9,713 nucleotides of DNA, taken from contig SPBV01000059.1 of assembly GCA_004525885.1 (NCBI GenBank), positions 1-9,713 of the forward strand, given 5' to 3'. The notes below the pieces were generated by a model that saw only the letters and a program-made list of their open reading frames with translations, was not told the DNA's origin and ran no database searches. This DNA is from Nitrosomonadales bacterium. GTDB lineage: Bacteria > Pseudomonadota > Gammaproteobacteria > Burkholderiales > Nitrosomonadaceae. The position numbers and the translations under genes are program-made. Of the stretch, positions 1 to 7,126 are shown one piece after another. Within the stretch, counting starts at the first letter, position 1. Each line of letters starts with the position of its first letter.

Positions 1-1
1 A

Positions 2-556
2 CTGCGGGAGTATACATACAATAAAATTTCACAAACCAATCGAAATCGACTCCTATGGTTGGATCCAAATGTAGATGGTCTCAAGACTGGACATACTAAA
101 TCTGCTGGGTATTGTCTTGTTACTTCAGCTAGAAGAGGTGATCGGCGGTTGATTTCAATAGTGCTAGGCAGCAAATCTGACAACGCGCGTACTATGGCGA
201 GCCAACGTCTATTGAACTACGGTTTCCAATTTTATGATACTGTTCTTGTCTATCGGGAAAAACAAGAAGTAACTACTATTGAGCTATGGAAGGGGCAACG
301 AGAGGTACTTAAGATAGGATTTAATCGTGATCTTTATTTCTCACTACCTAGGGGTGGGGGTGCTAAATTAAAAGCTACCATGGAGTATAGGCAACCGATG
401 ATTGCTCCGATTAGTGCGGGACAAAAAGTGGGTATAGTCAAGTTCGTATTTGACGGGAAGACAATAGCTAGCCATCCACTAGTAGCGTTGGAAACTATAG
501 ATACCGCAAATCTTTTCAGCCAAACCTGGGATGGCCTTCGGCTATTATTTAATTAA
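2..556 (+). CDS. dacA: D-alanyl-D-alanine carboxypeptidase, PBP5/6 type, C-terminal part (5' end outside window)
   Basis: This reading frame is open from the window edge, so the gene is 5'-truncated by the window and not broken. An in-frame TTG at 59 is not the real start, because family-like sequence (NRNRLLW) lies upstream of it. The KTG triad motif of serine D,D-peptidases (third active-site motif, in DGLKTGHT) is encoded at 83-91 and is followed by the typical AGYCLV strand. The remaining ~130 residues match the beta-rich PBP5 C-terminal domain, and the protein ends in a short amphipathic tail (WDGLRLLFN) like the inner-membrane anchor of PBP5-type enzymes. The SXXK and SXN motifs must lie off-window. 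Known family role: periplasmic trimming of the terminal D-Ala from peptidoglycan pentapeptides. It is the first visible gene of the plus-strand block, 59 nt before dat. The assignment is sure; the choice among DacA paralogues is less so. Confidence 0.93.
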   Translation: MREYTYNKISQTNRNRLLWLDPNVDGLKTGHTKSAGYCLVTSARRGDRRLISIVLGSKSDNARTMASQRLLNYGFQFYDTVLVYREKQEVTTIELWKGQREVLKIGFNRDLYFSLPRGGGAKLKATMEYRQPMIAPISAGQKVGIVKFVFDGKTIASHPLVALETIDTANLFSQTWDGLRLLFN

Positions 557-615
557 TTTTCTATCGTAATTGCATCTATCTTCATAGTTCATAATATGAA
601 TATTCAAAAATTAAT

Positions 616-1467
616 ATGATTTATCTAAATGGTTCCTTCATTAGAATCGAGGATGCACGTATTTCAGTGTTAGACAGAGGGTTTATTTTTGGTGATGGGG
701 TGTACGAAGTGCTTCCCGTATACTCACATAAACCTTTTCGCTTAACAGAGCATTTACGCCGCTTGCAAGATAGTCTTGATGGCATTCGTCTGAAAAACCC
801 TCATTCTGACGTTGAGTGGAAGGGGTTATTGGATCAAATTATCGCTAGTAACGAAGGCAACGACCAGTACCTTTATCTGCATATTACCCGTGGTGTAGCA
901 CCGCGTGATCACTCTTTCCCAAAGGACGTAATACCAACAGTATTCATTATGAGTACTCCTTTATTGGGATCTCCAAAAGAGTTACTTACTACCGGAGTTT
1001 CTGCTATCACTGCTAATGATAACCGTTGGCTACGATGTGACATTAAGGCGATTTCGTTATTACCAAATGTGTTGCTACGTCAGATGGCAACAGACTCTAA
1101 TGCGGTAGATACTTTGTTGCTAAGAGAAGGCTTTCTGACAGAGGGTTCCTCCAGTAACATTTTTGTCATAAAAAATGAAATACTCTTGGCTCCACCAAAG
1201 AGCCACTTAATGTTACCCGGCATTACCTATGATGTTGTTCTAGAGCTTGCAGATGCACATGATATCCCGTACGAGATACGAGAAATTTCTGAATATGATA
1301 TGCGCACTGCTCATGAGCTTCTGTTGACGTCTTCAACCAAAGAAATTATGCCTATTACACGTCTCGATGGAAAGCTAGTAGGCAGTGGAAAGCCGGGAAA
1401 GATGTTTGCACAACTGCACCAGCTCTACCAGAATTATAAGGCTACCATAATGCGAGAGACATCGTAG
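616..1467 (+). CDS. dat: D-amino-acid aminotransferase (PLP fold type IV)
   Basis: A 283-residue class IV aminotransferase of normal length. It starts MIYLNG and carries the typical LDRGFIFGDGVYE motif (residues 19-31). Residues diagnostic of D-alanine transaminase are visible, each one position earlier than in the Bacillus YM-1 enzyme as I recall it. They are Tyr30 and Arg97/His99 (in TRGVAPRDH) for substrate carboxylate recognition, Lys144 (in DIKAIS) as the PLP Schiff-base lysine, and Glu176 (in LTEGSSSN) contacting the PLP nitrogen. This favours D-amino-acid over branched-chain aminotransferase or aminodeoxychorismate lyase. Expected reaction: D-alanine + 2-oxoglutarate to pyruvate + D-glutamate, in the cytoplasm. 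Its position behind dacA suggests recycling or supply of D-Ala/D-Glu for peptidoglycan, which is inference. No clear Shine-Dalgarno precedes the ATG. A 7-codon mini-ORF at 596-619 ends in an ATGA overlapping this start. Confidence 0.93.
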   Translation: MIYLNGSFIRIEDARISVLDRGFIFGDGVYEVLPVYSHKPFRLTEHLRRLQDSLDGIRLKNPHSDVEWKGLLDQIIASNEGNDQYLYLHITRGVAPRDHSFPKDVIPTVFIMSTPLLGSPKELLTTGVSAITANDNRWLRCDIKAISLLPNVLLRQMATDSNAVDTLLLREGFLTEGSSSNIFVIKNEILLAPPKSHLMLPGITYDVVLELADAHDIPYEIREISEYDMRTAHELLLTSSTKEIMPITRLDGKLVGSGKPGKMFAQLHQLYQNYKATIMRETS

Positions 1468-1494
1468 CGTACAGGTTTGTTAAGATATTTGAAC

Positions 1495-1761
1495 ATGACA
1501 CTGCAGCCTACATTTATTGAGTATCCTTGTAATTTCTCCATCAAGATTATGGGAAGGGACGGACAAAAATTTACCCAGTCAATTTTAATGATAGTGAAGC
1601 GCCATGCTTCCGATTTTGATGAGGCTACCGTGGAAACAAGAATCAGTAAAAAAAATAAATATTTGAGCCTTACTTGTACAGTTCGCGCCAGTTCTAGAGT
1701 ACAATTAGATGCGCTATATCAAGAATTGTGCGATCACCCGATGGTATTAATGGTGCTTTGA
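1495..1761 (+). CDS. ybeD: YbeD/DUF493 family small protein
   Basis: An 88-residue protein of the DUF493/YbeD family (E. coli YbeD is 87 aa). Visible family features are the N-terminal IEYPCNFSIKIMG strand, the central VKRHA segment, and the C-terminal LDALYQEL...HPMVLMVL helix and strand. The family folds as a small alpha/beta domain resembling the ACT-like regulatory domain of phosphoglycerate dehydrogenase, and its function is not established. The frame also allows a TTG start at 1477, but the ATG at 1495 gives the normal family length and has a weak AAGA about 9 nt upstream, so I chose it. It lies between dat and lipB; the ybeD-lipB neighbourhood is also seen in E. coli. A role linked to lipoylation has been suggested only by position. 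Confidence 0.88.
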   Translation: MTLQPTFIEYPCNFSIKIMGRDGQKFTQSILMIVKRHASDFDEATVETRISKKNKYLSLTCTVRASSRVQLDALYQELCDHPMVLMVL

Positions 1762-1805
1762 TATGGAGCTTTATTTTTGATAATTTCGAGCCACCTTGAT
1801 TAAAC

Positions 1806-2462
1806 ATGGATACTTCATACTTGGATCCGGGAACAAAGAATTTAAGGCTCAACATAAAACATTCTGGCGTAGTAGACTACTTTTCTACTTGGCAGGGAAT
1901 GAAGAGTTTTACATTAGCTCGCACAAAAAATACTTTTGATGAGATATGGCTGTTACAGCATCCACCAGTCTATACTCTAGGGTTAGCAGGGAAACAGGAA
2001 CATTTGCTCAGCAATAATGGTATTTCTGTGGTTAGAACTGACCGAGGTGGCCAAATTACTTATCATGGCCCTGGTCAGATTGTTGTTTACTTGTTGCTTG
2101 ACATTCGTCGACTTAAACTCGGTGTACGGGAGTTAGTCAGGAAAATGGAAAGTGCTGTAATAGATTTATTACAGGAGTATTATGTCGACACTGAAACTCG
2201 CATAGGTGCACCCGGAGTATATGTAGGAAATGCCAAAATAGCAGCACTAGGACTTAAAATAAAAAACGGCTGTTGCTACCATGGTATAGCGCTCAATGTT
2301 GACATGGATTTAACCCCGTTTTCTGCTATTAATCCCTGCGGCTACCCTGGATTGAAAATAACTCAAACTAGCGACCTTGGAATAACCGATGGGCTAGGAG
2401 TTCTAAGCGATAAGCTTTTAGAAAAATTACAAATAAGAATCTTCAAAGAAAAGGAATTTTAG
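1806..2462 (+). CDS. lipB: Lipoyl(octanoyl) transferase LipB
   Basis: A 218-residue protein, near the usual length for LipB (E. coli 213). It transfers octanoyl from octanoyl-ACP to the lipoyl-domain lysine of 2-oxoacid dehydrogenases and glycine cleavage H protein, in the cytoplasm. Family motifs are present: HPPVYTLG (residues 52-59), RGGQ (80-83) with TYHGPGQ (85-91), Lys144 in KIAALG, and Cys178 in NPCGY. The Cys/Lys pair is the known catalytic dyad, with Cys forming the thioester acyl-enzyme. All key residues are intact. The ATG at 1806 leaves an N-terminus that fits the family; no strong ribosome site precedes it. It lies 44 nt after ybeD and 4 nt before lipA, so it is probably cotranscribed, and very likely translationally linked, with lipA. 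Confidence 0.96.
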   Translation: MDTSYLDPGTKNLRLNIKHSGVVDYFSTWQGMKSFTLARTKNTFDEIWLLQHPPVYTLGLAGKQEHLLSNNGISVVRTDRGGQITYHGPGQIVVYLLLDIRRLKLGVRELVRKMESAVIDLLQEYYVDTETRIGAPGVYVGNAKIAALGLKIKNGCCYHGIALNVDMDLTPFSAINPCGYPGLKITQTSDLGITDGLGVLSDKLLEKLQIRIFKEKEF

Positions 2463-2466
2463 TTCC

Positions 2467-3411
2467 ATGACACATGAAATTCGCCAGAAAGGCGCAGAAA
2501 AGACGGCGCGTAACCCTGTCAAAATCGTGCCCCATCCCAATGGCATTCCACTACGTAAACCATCTTGGATACGAGTTCGCTCTTCTAGTAGCCAAGCATT
2601 TTACGAAGTAAAACGTATTCTACGGAAACAGAAGCTACACACCGTTTGTGAAGAAGCATCATGTCCCAATATTGGAGAGTGCTTCGGTAAAGGTACGGCT
2701 ACGTTTATGATCTTAGGTGATCTTTGTACGCGTCGCTGCCCATTCTGTGACGTCGCACATGGTAGACCATTACCACCAGATGCTGAGGAGCCAATACATC
2801 TAGCGCAATCAATTGCTGCAATGGGTTTGAAATATGTAGTTATTACAAGTGTTGATCGAGACGATCTGCGTGACGGAGGCGCCCAGCATTTTGTTGATTG
2901 TATTCGTCAGATACGCATTCATTCCCCCAGTACGAAAATTGAGATTTTAGTGCCAGATTTCCGGGGAAGATTAGAAGTTGCACTGGAAAAATTATCCGTA
3001 CACCCACCTGATATTTTAAACCACAATCTTGAAACTGTACCGCGCCTATATAAGCAGTGTCGTCCAGGAGCAGATTATGTTCACTCACTAAAATTACTAA
3101 AAGATTTTAAGGTGAGTTCTCCTCAAGTTCCTACTAAATCTGGATTGATGCTAGGCCTAGGGGAGACTGATAATGAAATTTATGAGGTATTACGTAACTT
3201 ACGACAAAATGACGTAGAGTTACTTACTGTTGGTCAGTATCTGCAGCCTAGTACAGGCCATTTACCTGTAATGCGCTATGTGTCGCCTGATGGCTTCAAG
3301 GAAATTGAGCGCGCTGCATCTGAGATGGGCTTTCGTAACGCTGCATGTGGACCGATGGTACGTTCAAGCTATCATGCTGATCAACAGGCATATGCAGCAG
3401 GTGTAATATAG
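2467..3411 (+). CDS. lipA: Lipoyl synthase LipA (radical SAM)
   Basis: A 314-residue radical SAM enzyme that inserts sulfur at C6 and C8 of protein-bound octanoyl groups, completing lipoate after LipB. Both iron-sulfur sites are visible. Cys61, Cys66 and Cys72 (CX4CX5C) form the auxiliary, sacrificial cluster. Cys87, Cys91 and Cys94 (CX3CX2C) form the SAM-binding cluster. The C-terminal RSSY motif (residues 299-302) supplies the unusual serine ligand of the auxiliary cluster. Other conserved segments are VVITSVDRDDL (124-134), NHNLETV (185-191) and KSGLMLGLGE (224-233). An AAGGAA at 2451-2456, inside the end of lipB, sits about 10 nt before the ATG and is the best ribosome site in this block. 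This is the last gene of the plus-strand unit and converges on the lipoprotein gene, with an 89-nt gap. Confidence 0.97.
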   Translation: MTHEIRQKGAEKTARNPVKIVPHPNGIPLRKPSWIRVRSSSSQAFYEVKRILRKQKLHTVCEEASCPNIGECFGKGTATFMILGDLCTRRCPFCDVAHGRPLPPDAEEPIHLAQSIAAMGLKYVVITSVDRDDLRDGGAQHFVDCIRQIRIHSPSTKIEILVPDFRGRLEVALEKLSVHPPDILNHNLETVPRLYKQCRPGADYVHSLKLLKDFKVSSPQVPTKSGLMLGLGETDNEIYEVLRNLRQNDVELLTVGQYLQPSTGHLPVMRYVSPDGFKEIERAASEMGFRNAACGPMVRSSYHADQQAYAAGVI

Positions 3412-3500
3412 CTAACTGATCAAGAGATTAACTCGAACAAAAGGCGTGATATCTGCATGTTTCTGTAGACCGATTTGGCGTATTTATATATGTAGTTTTT

Positions 3501-4121
3501 TTATTGTCTTGCCAATTCCTCTGTAAGCCAGGCAATTAAATTTTCTGTTAGTTTGTCGCTGGATTCTGTCAGGGCATGCACCGCTCCTGCAGCATTAGCT
3601 GTAGGAGCTTCCAGCTTAATACTGAAATTATGTTGTGCCTTTAGTAAACGAGAGCTACGGTGGACTAGACTAACGCGAAGTCTAATTATCACATGACTCT
3701 TGTCTATAGTATCAAATACCTGAGAAAATTCTTCTAGTTCGAGATGTAATATAAAGTTAGCTCGTGCACTATCACTAGTACTTACTACTTTGTTATTTGT
3801 AACTGCAGCAATATGGTTCCGAATACGATGCGTAAGTAAAGTCGCCGGTGCAGCAGCCCAGCGGCTATTTGCATAGGTATGCGATTGAGTTGTATCACGA
3901 TATGCTAGACGATACAGGATAGCCTGACTATTAAGCCATACGGGTGATTTCGCCTCTGCTATCAGCAGGCTCATCCAAAACTGCTGTTGTTGGCTGGGCG
4001 TATTATCTGTACTAGAAAATTCTTGTAAGCCAAAGTCATATACTGATACTGGTGTCTGGACTTGAGGTACTATGGCGCACCCCGCGAGCCATATATATAA
4101 GAAAATATAAAGCTTTCTCAT
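3501..4121 (-). CDS. ABC-type transport auxiliary lipoprotein (PqiC-like)
   Basis: A 206-residue lipoprotein and the last gene of the MCE transporter operon. The N-terminus MRKLYIFLYIWLAGC is a lipoprotein signal peptide with lipobox LAG|C, so Cys15 is the expected lipidated residue. Ala at +2 gives no inner-membrane retention signal, which fits outer-membrane sorting. The body resembles the ABC transport auxiliary/PqiC family: YDFG near residue 28, then a PVWLNSQAILYRL segment, then SRWAAAPATLL before an alternating strand pattern (FILHLELEEF, VIIRLRVSL) and a C-terminal helix. Its ATG overlaps the MCE gene's stop by 4 nt (ATGA), indicating translational coupling. Known role in the family: outer-membrane partner of an MCE protein in lipid trafficking. 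I infer that it docks the periplasmic end of the upstream MCE protein. Substrate and direction of transport cannot be read from sequence. Confidence 0.85.
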   Translation of the reverse strand: MRKLYIFLYIWLAGCAIVPQVQTPVSVYDFGLQEFSSTDNTPSQQQQFWMSLLIAEAKSPVWLNSQAILYRLAYRDTTQSHTYANSRWAAAPATLLTHRIRNHIAAVTNNKVVSTSDSARANFILHLELEEFSQVFDTIDKSHVIIRLRVSLVHRSSRLLKAQHNFSIKLEAPTANAAGAVHALTESSDKLTENLIAWLTEELARQ

Positions 4122-5032
4122 TTTGATATTCCTTGGGTTGATACAAATCCATCTTCTCCTGGACCTGCTGGTGGTGGTGATCTACCAAATATCAAACTCC
4201 TTGGCTGTTCTTCTAACTGCAGGAGAACACGATCAACACTACGGGTGCCATGTTTAACGCCATCAATAGCCTCATGAAATCTAGGAATCGTATCTGCAAG
4301 CTCTTCCACGCTTTGTGATAGGCCATCAACAATTCCTCCTTTCTGGCCAACTTTCTCCACAATTTGGTTAATGTTTTTCACTAGCTGGTCGGCATCACCT
4401 AGTAACGAATCTGTTTTACTTGTTAATTTCGGCAAGGATTTAAGGTTTGGCTGTAATTGATCAGCGAAATTGCCAAAATTAGTGGTTAAATTTTCCATAT
4501 TCTCTAGAAGACGCGAAAATTTTTCTTGGTTCTGATCATTCAATAAAAGATTCATTCTCTTTACTGTTATATTTATGCTATTTAGCAGATCCTGTCCCGA
4601 GTAGACTATATTGTCCAGCGTTGAAGCGCGCATTGGGATGCGTGCTAAGTCAGTCTCATTGGTTTGTAGTAGTTCGGGTTGGCCGCCATCATCATCTAGC
4701 TGAATATAGGCAAGCCCCGTTACGCCTTGGTAACTAAGCTGCGCGAAGACACCCTTAGTAAGTGGCACATTCCGATCAACTCCAATACGAATTCGAATAA
4801 AACGTGAGTTTTCTGGATCGAAGCCGATGTCTTCTACCTTGCCTACATTTACACCACGGAAACGGACTGTTGCTTGAGGGTTGAGTCCAGATACAGAGCC
4901 CTCAGACGTCAAAATATAATGGGAATGATCGGTAGTTTCTCCACTGAGCCATGAGGCAGTTACCGCCATCGCAGCACTTAAAAAAATTACGAACAAACCT
5001 GCTATAAGGGCATGAGATCGATTTTCCATCAT
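4118..5032 (-). CDS. mlaD: MlaD-family MCE protein with long C-terminal helical tail
   Basis: A 304-residue protein with one N-terminal membrane helix (about residues 8-28) and a single MCE domain (about 40-117). The domain shows SGLNPQATVRFRGVNVGKV and GVTGLAYIQL, whose hydrophobic YQGVTGLAYI loop would line the pore of a hexamer. After it comes a long, mostly helical region (about 138-275) rich in Leu/Ile heptad-like spacing and Asn/Gln/Asp. The tail then has QPRSLIFG and a PPPAGPGE segment, which I recall from longer MCE proteins. E. coli MlaD is 183 residues, so this is about 120 longer. Two adjacent ATGs (5032 and 5029) are possible starts, with a weak GAGA upstream. It is 7 nt behind the ATPase gene and overlaps the lipoprotein gene. 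Expected role: a periplasmic ring or channel on the MlaFE-type ABC complex, carrying lipid between membranes. The symbol is by family, not proven orthology. Confidence 0.88.
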   Translation of the reverse strand: MMENRSHALIAGLFVIFLSAAMAVTASWLSGETTDHSHYILTSEGSVSGLNPQATVRFRGVNVGKVEDIGFDPENSRFIRIRIGVDRNVPLTKGVFAQLSYQGVTGLAYIQLDDDGGQPELLQTNETDLARIPMRASTLDNIVYSGQDLLNSINITVKRMNLLLNDQNQEKFSRLLENMENLTTNFGNFADQLQPNLKSLPKLTSKTDSLLGDADQLVKNINQIVEKVGQKGGIVDGLSQSVEELADTIPRFHEAIDGVKHGTRSVDRVLLQLEEQPRSLIFGRSPPPAGPGEDGFVSTQGISK

Positions 5033-5039
5033 AATTTCT

Positions 5040-5822
5040 CTATAAGTTGTTGCCTATGCCTGTCAACGCTCGCTTACTCCGATCACCCCCAAAATAACTG
5101 GTAATGAACGGATGGCTGCTACTAATCACGTTAGATAGATTCCCCAAGGCCACTATGTGTTGATCAGCTAGCACTGCTACACGGTCAGATAGAGCAACTA
5201 ACGTATCAAGATCATGTGTGGCCATAACTATTGTTAGCGACAATTCAGAGCGTAGCGTCTGGATTAATTTGACAAAGCTATCACTGAGTACTGGATCCAG
5301 TCCGGCAGTGGGCTCGTCTAGAAACAGTAACTCTGGATCCAGCGCCATAGCGCGTGCCAACGCAATGCGTTTAATCATTCCACCAGAGAGTTCAGAGGGC
5401 ATTTTGCTAGCATGTTGTGGTTCTATTTCTACCATTTTAAGTTTTAACATGACAAGACTGTGTATCATGTCTTCATCCAACGTATGTAGTTCTCGTAGTG
5501 GTAGCGCAATATTGTCATACACAGATAATGCACTGAACAATGCGCCTTTCTGAAATAATACTCCACTGCGATTACGCGTACTCTGTAGCTTGTTGAGGTT
5601 ACTGTTATACATTGGCTGACCGAAAACCAGAACCGTTCCTTGTGCCGGTGTTTCCAAGCCTAGCATATTTCGCAGCAATACAGTCTTTCCACTACCAGAA
5701 CTACCGACTAACGTCAGTACCTCACCATGATGGATATTCAGGTTGATATTTTCAAGTACAGCATGAGTACCAAAACGAGCATATAATCCTTTGATCTCAA
5801 TAATGTAGTCTTTATTTTCCAT
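5040..5822 (-). CDS. mlaF: MlaF-type ABC transporter ATP-binding protein
   Basis: A 260-residue ABC ATPase with all nucleotide-binding motifs intact: Walker A GSSGSGKT (residues 40-47), Q-loop Gln91, signature LSGGM (145-149), Walker B LLFLDE (165-170) followed by PTAGLDP, and switch His203. The signature continues MIKRIALARA, with M in place of the usual Q, as is typical of the MlaF/Ttg2A lipid-transporter group. The C-terminus extends past the H-loop with a short basic tail (YFGGDRSKRA). It would couple ATP hydrolysis at the cytoplasmic face to lipid movement through the permease. It lies 12 nt after the permease gene and 7 nt before the MCE gene, in one operon. No good Shine-Dalgarno is visible in the A/T-rich 12-nt gap, so translation may depend on coupling to the permease gene. 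Confidence 0.94.
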   Translation of the reverse strand: MENKDYIIEIKGLYARFGTHAVLENINLNIHHGEVLTLVGSSGSGKTVLLRNMLGLETPAQGTVLVFGQPMYNSNLNKLQSTRNRSGVLFQKGALFSALSVYDNIALPLRELHTLDEDMIHSLVMLKLKMVEIEPQHASKMPSELSGGMIKRIALARAMALDPELLFLDEPTAGLDPVLSDSFVKLIQTLRSELSLTIVMATHDLDTLVALSDRVAVLADQHIVALGNLSNVISSSHPFITSYFGGDRSKRALTGIGNNL

Positions 5823-5834
5823 TACATTAATTTT

Positions 5835-6977
5835 TTACAATAGTCCCGTATTGGAAAAAATAATAGCAAAAATTGCATCGATTATAATAACGGCAGTAAT
5901 CGCAGTTACCACTGAAGTAGTAGTGCCTTCACCAAGGCTTTCAGTATTAGATTTAATTTGTAGGCCAAAATGACAGCTAATAAGCGCGATTATTATGCCG
6001 CACACTACCCCCTTGCCCAAACCTATCCATAAGTTAGCGATTGGTACTACATTTGACAGCTTATTGAAAAAAAACTGATAGTTTATCCCCAATTGAATTT
6101 CAGCGGCGACCATGCCTCCCACCAGCGCAATTGCGCTAGTCCACAATACTACCAGTGGCATGGCAATACCCAGTCCAATGATTTTCGGTAATATCAGACG
6201 CATACTGCGAGGTATGCCCATTACCGTCAATGCGTCTAATTCTTCGGTTACCCGCATCACGCCTAATTGTGCGGTCATAGCAGAACCAGAGCGTCCCGCC
6301 ACTAGAATTGCTGCAAGCATTGGGCCAAGTTCACGAATAATACTTACACCAAGAATATTTATGATGAAGATATCCGCACCATATATTTGTAGTTGCCTAG
6401 AGGAAAGATAACTTAGTACGACACCAATAAGGAACCCTACCAGAGCAGTAATACCTAGCGCTTGAGCGCCAGTCCGGAAGAGAGTTGCTGAAATCTCACG
6501 CCAAGGAATACGCGCCGGGTGATTGATCAGGAATTTGACGTCGAGCAGTAATTGACCAGCTAGCATAATTAAGCCAATCAAGTGTTCCCAAATCAGAAAG
6601 GCTGCTTTTCCAATGGTTCTGATAGAGTCAAGAAGATCGCGAGGGACAGATTCTGGCGCAGTTGTAATATTTCCTATACGGTTAAACAATCTTTCCTGTT
6701 CTGGCCGTAACTCTAAATGTTGGGGGTGGCGCGCTCCCCAGGCCCGCCACAGCAGCAACGCCCCAACATCATCCATCTGTTCGATTCCAGTTAAGTCCCA
6801 GTGTAAGTTTGGGTCCACAGCAAAGGGAGCAAGTTTGGTAGACAATGATTGCATTTGTTGTTCAAGAGCGCTCAATGTACATTTGCCGGAAAGAACCAAG
6901 CGTTGCACACCATTCTCATTCGTTGTCTGACGTATTTGTATCGGAGAGTTACTGCTCTGATTTCCTTGCATTAGCAT
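5835..6977 (-). CDS. mlaE: MlaE-family lipid ABC transporter permease with N-terminal STAS domain
   Basis: A 380-residue protein about 120 residues longer than E. coli MlaE. Residues ~12-105 look like a STAS (MlaB-like) domain: a strand with RLVLSGKCTL, then HWDLTGIEQMDDVGALLLW. Residues ~115-380 are an MlaE permease with several membrane segments and the family motif RELGPMLAAI (215-224) running into GRSGSAMTAQLG and VTEELDAL. The domain that is a separate subunit (MlaB) in E. coli is thus fused here. First gene of the operon. Two in-frame ATGs are possible, at 6977 and 6971. A GGAG at 6981-6984 is only 3 nt from the first and 9 nt from the second, so the protein may really begin MQGNQ. Likely inner-membrane lipid transport with the MlaF and MlaD partners downstream. 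The fusion permease is a known family variant, not unique. Confidence 0.93.
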   Translation of the reverse strand: MLMQGNQSSNSPIQIRQTTNENGVQRLVLSGKCTLSALEQQMQSLSTKLAPFAVDPNLHWDLTGIEQMDDVGALLLWRAWGARHPQHLELRPEQERLFNRIGNITTAPESVPRDLLDSIRTIGKAAFLIWEHLIGLIMLAGQLLLDVKFLINHPARIPWREISATLFRTGAQALGITALVGFLIGVVLSYLSSRQLQIYGADIFIINILGVSIIRELGPMLAAILVAGRSGSAMTAQLGVMRVTEELDALTVMGIPRSMRLILPKIIGLGIAMPLVVLWTSAIALVGGMVAAEIQLGINYQFFFNKLSNVVPIANLWIGLGKGVVCGIIIALISCHFGLQIKSNTESLGEGTTTSVVTAITAVIIIDAIFAIIFSNTGLL

Positions 6978-7060
6978 AGTCTCCAGAAGATGTCAGTCAT
7001 AGGGAAAACTAAATCTTTAGGTTGCAATCTTATTTTGTTAAATAACACAAACTACACTCC

Positions 7061-7071
7061 TGCTAAATTAG
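7061..7071. repeat. Second copy of the operator-like repeat
   Basis: TGCTAAATTAG here is identical to 7129-7139, centre to centre 68 bp. Its palindromic core is CTAA-A-TTAG (9 bp); the outer bases do not pair as in the first copy. It lies downstream of the candidate transcription start. A looser relative, CTAAA-TC-TTTAG, sits at 7009-7020. Confidence 0.4.
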
Positions 7072-7091
7072 TTCTTTATGATAATACTCTG

Positions 7092-7119
7092 ATTATGGAG
7101 ACGCCTTGGTACATGTTAA
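7092..7119 (-). promoter_or_regulatory. Candidate sigma70-type promoter for the MCE transporter operon
   Basis: Read on the minus strand, TTAACA (7119-7114, 5 of 6 to TTGACA) is followed after a 16-nt spacer by CATAAT (7097-7092, 5 of 6 to TATAAT). Transcription would start near 7085, giving a leader of about 110 nt before the permease gene. This is by eye only; AT-rich gaps often give such matches by chance. Confidence 0.4.
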
Positions 7120-7126
7120 ATTTGTA

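Noticed and set aside
59..556. Apparent 165-aa gene starting at a TTG
   Set aside because: The frame is open to the window edge and upstream residues match the carboxypeptidase, so this is an interior TTG of a truncated dacA.
1477..1494. TTG start giving a 94-aa YbeD
   Set aside because: It would add six residues beyond the usual family length; the ATG at 1495 fits YbeD better.
2843..3088. 81-aa minus-strand open frame inside lipA
   Set aside because: It is antisense to a strongly conserved gene, has no recognisable domain and is best explained as a shadow frame.
5218..6930. Plus-strand open frames opposite the ATPase and permease genes (5218-5553, 6112-6411, 6613-6930)
   Set aside because: They lie antisense to well-supported genes with intact motifs, and have no family resemblance of their own.
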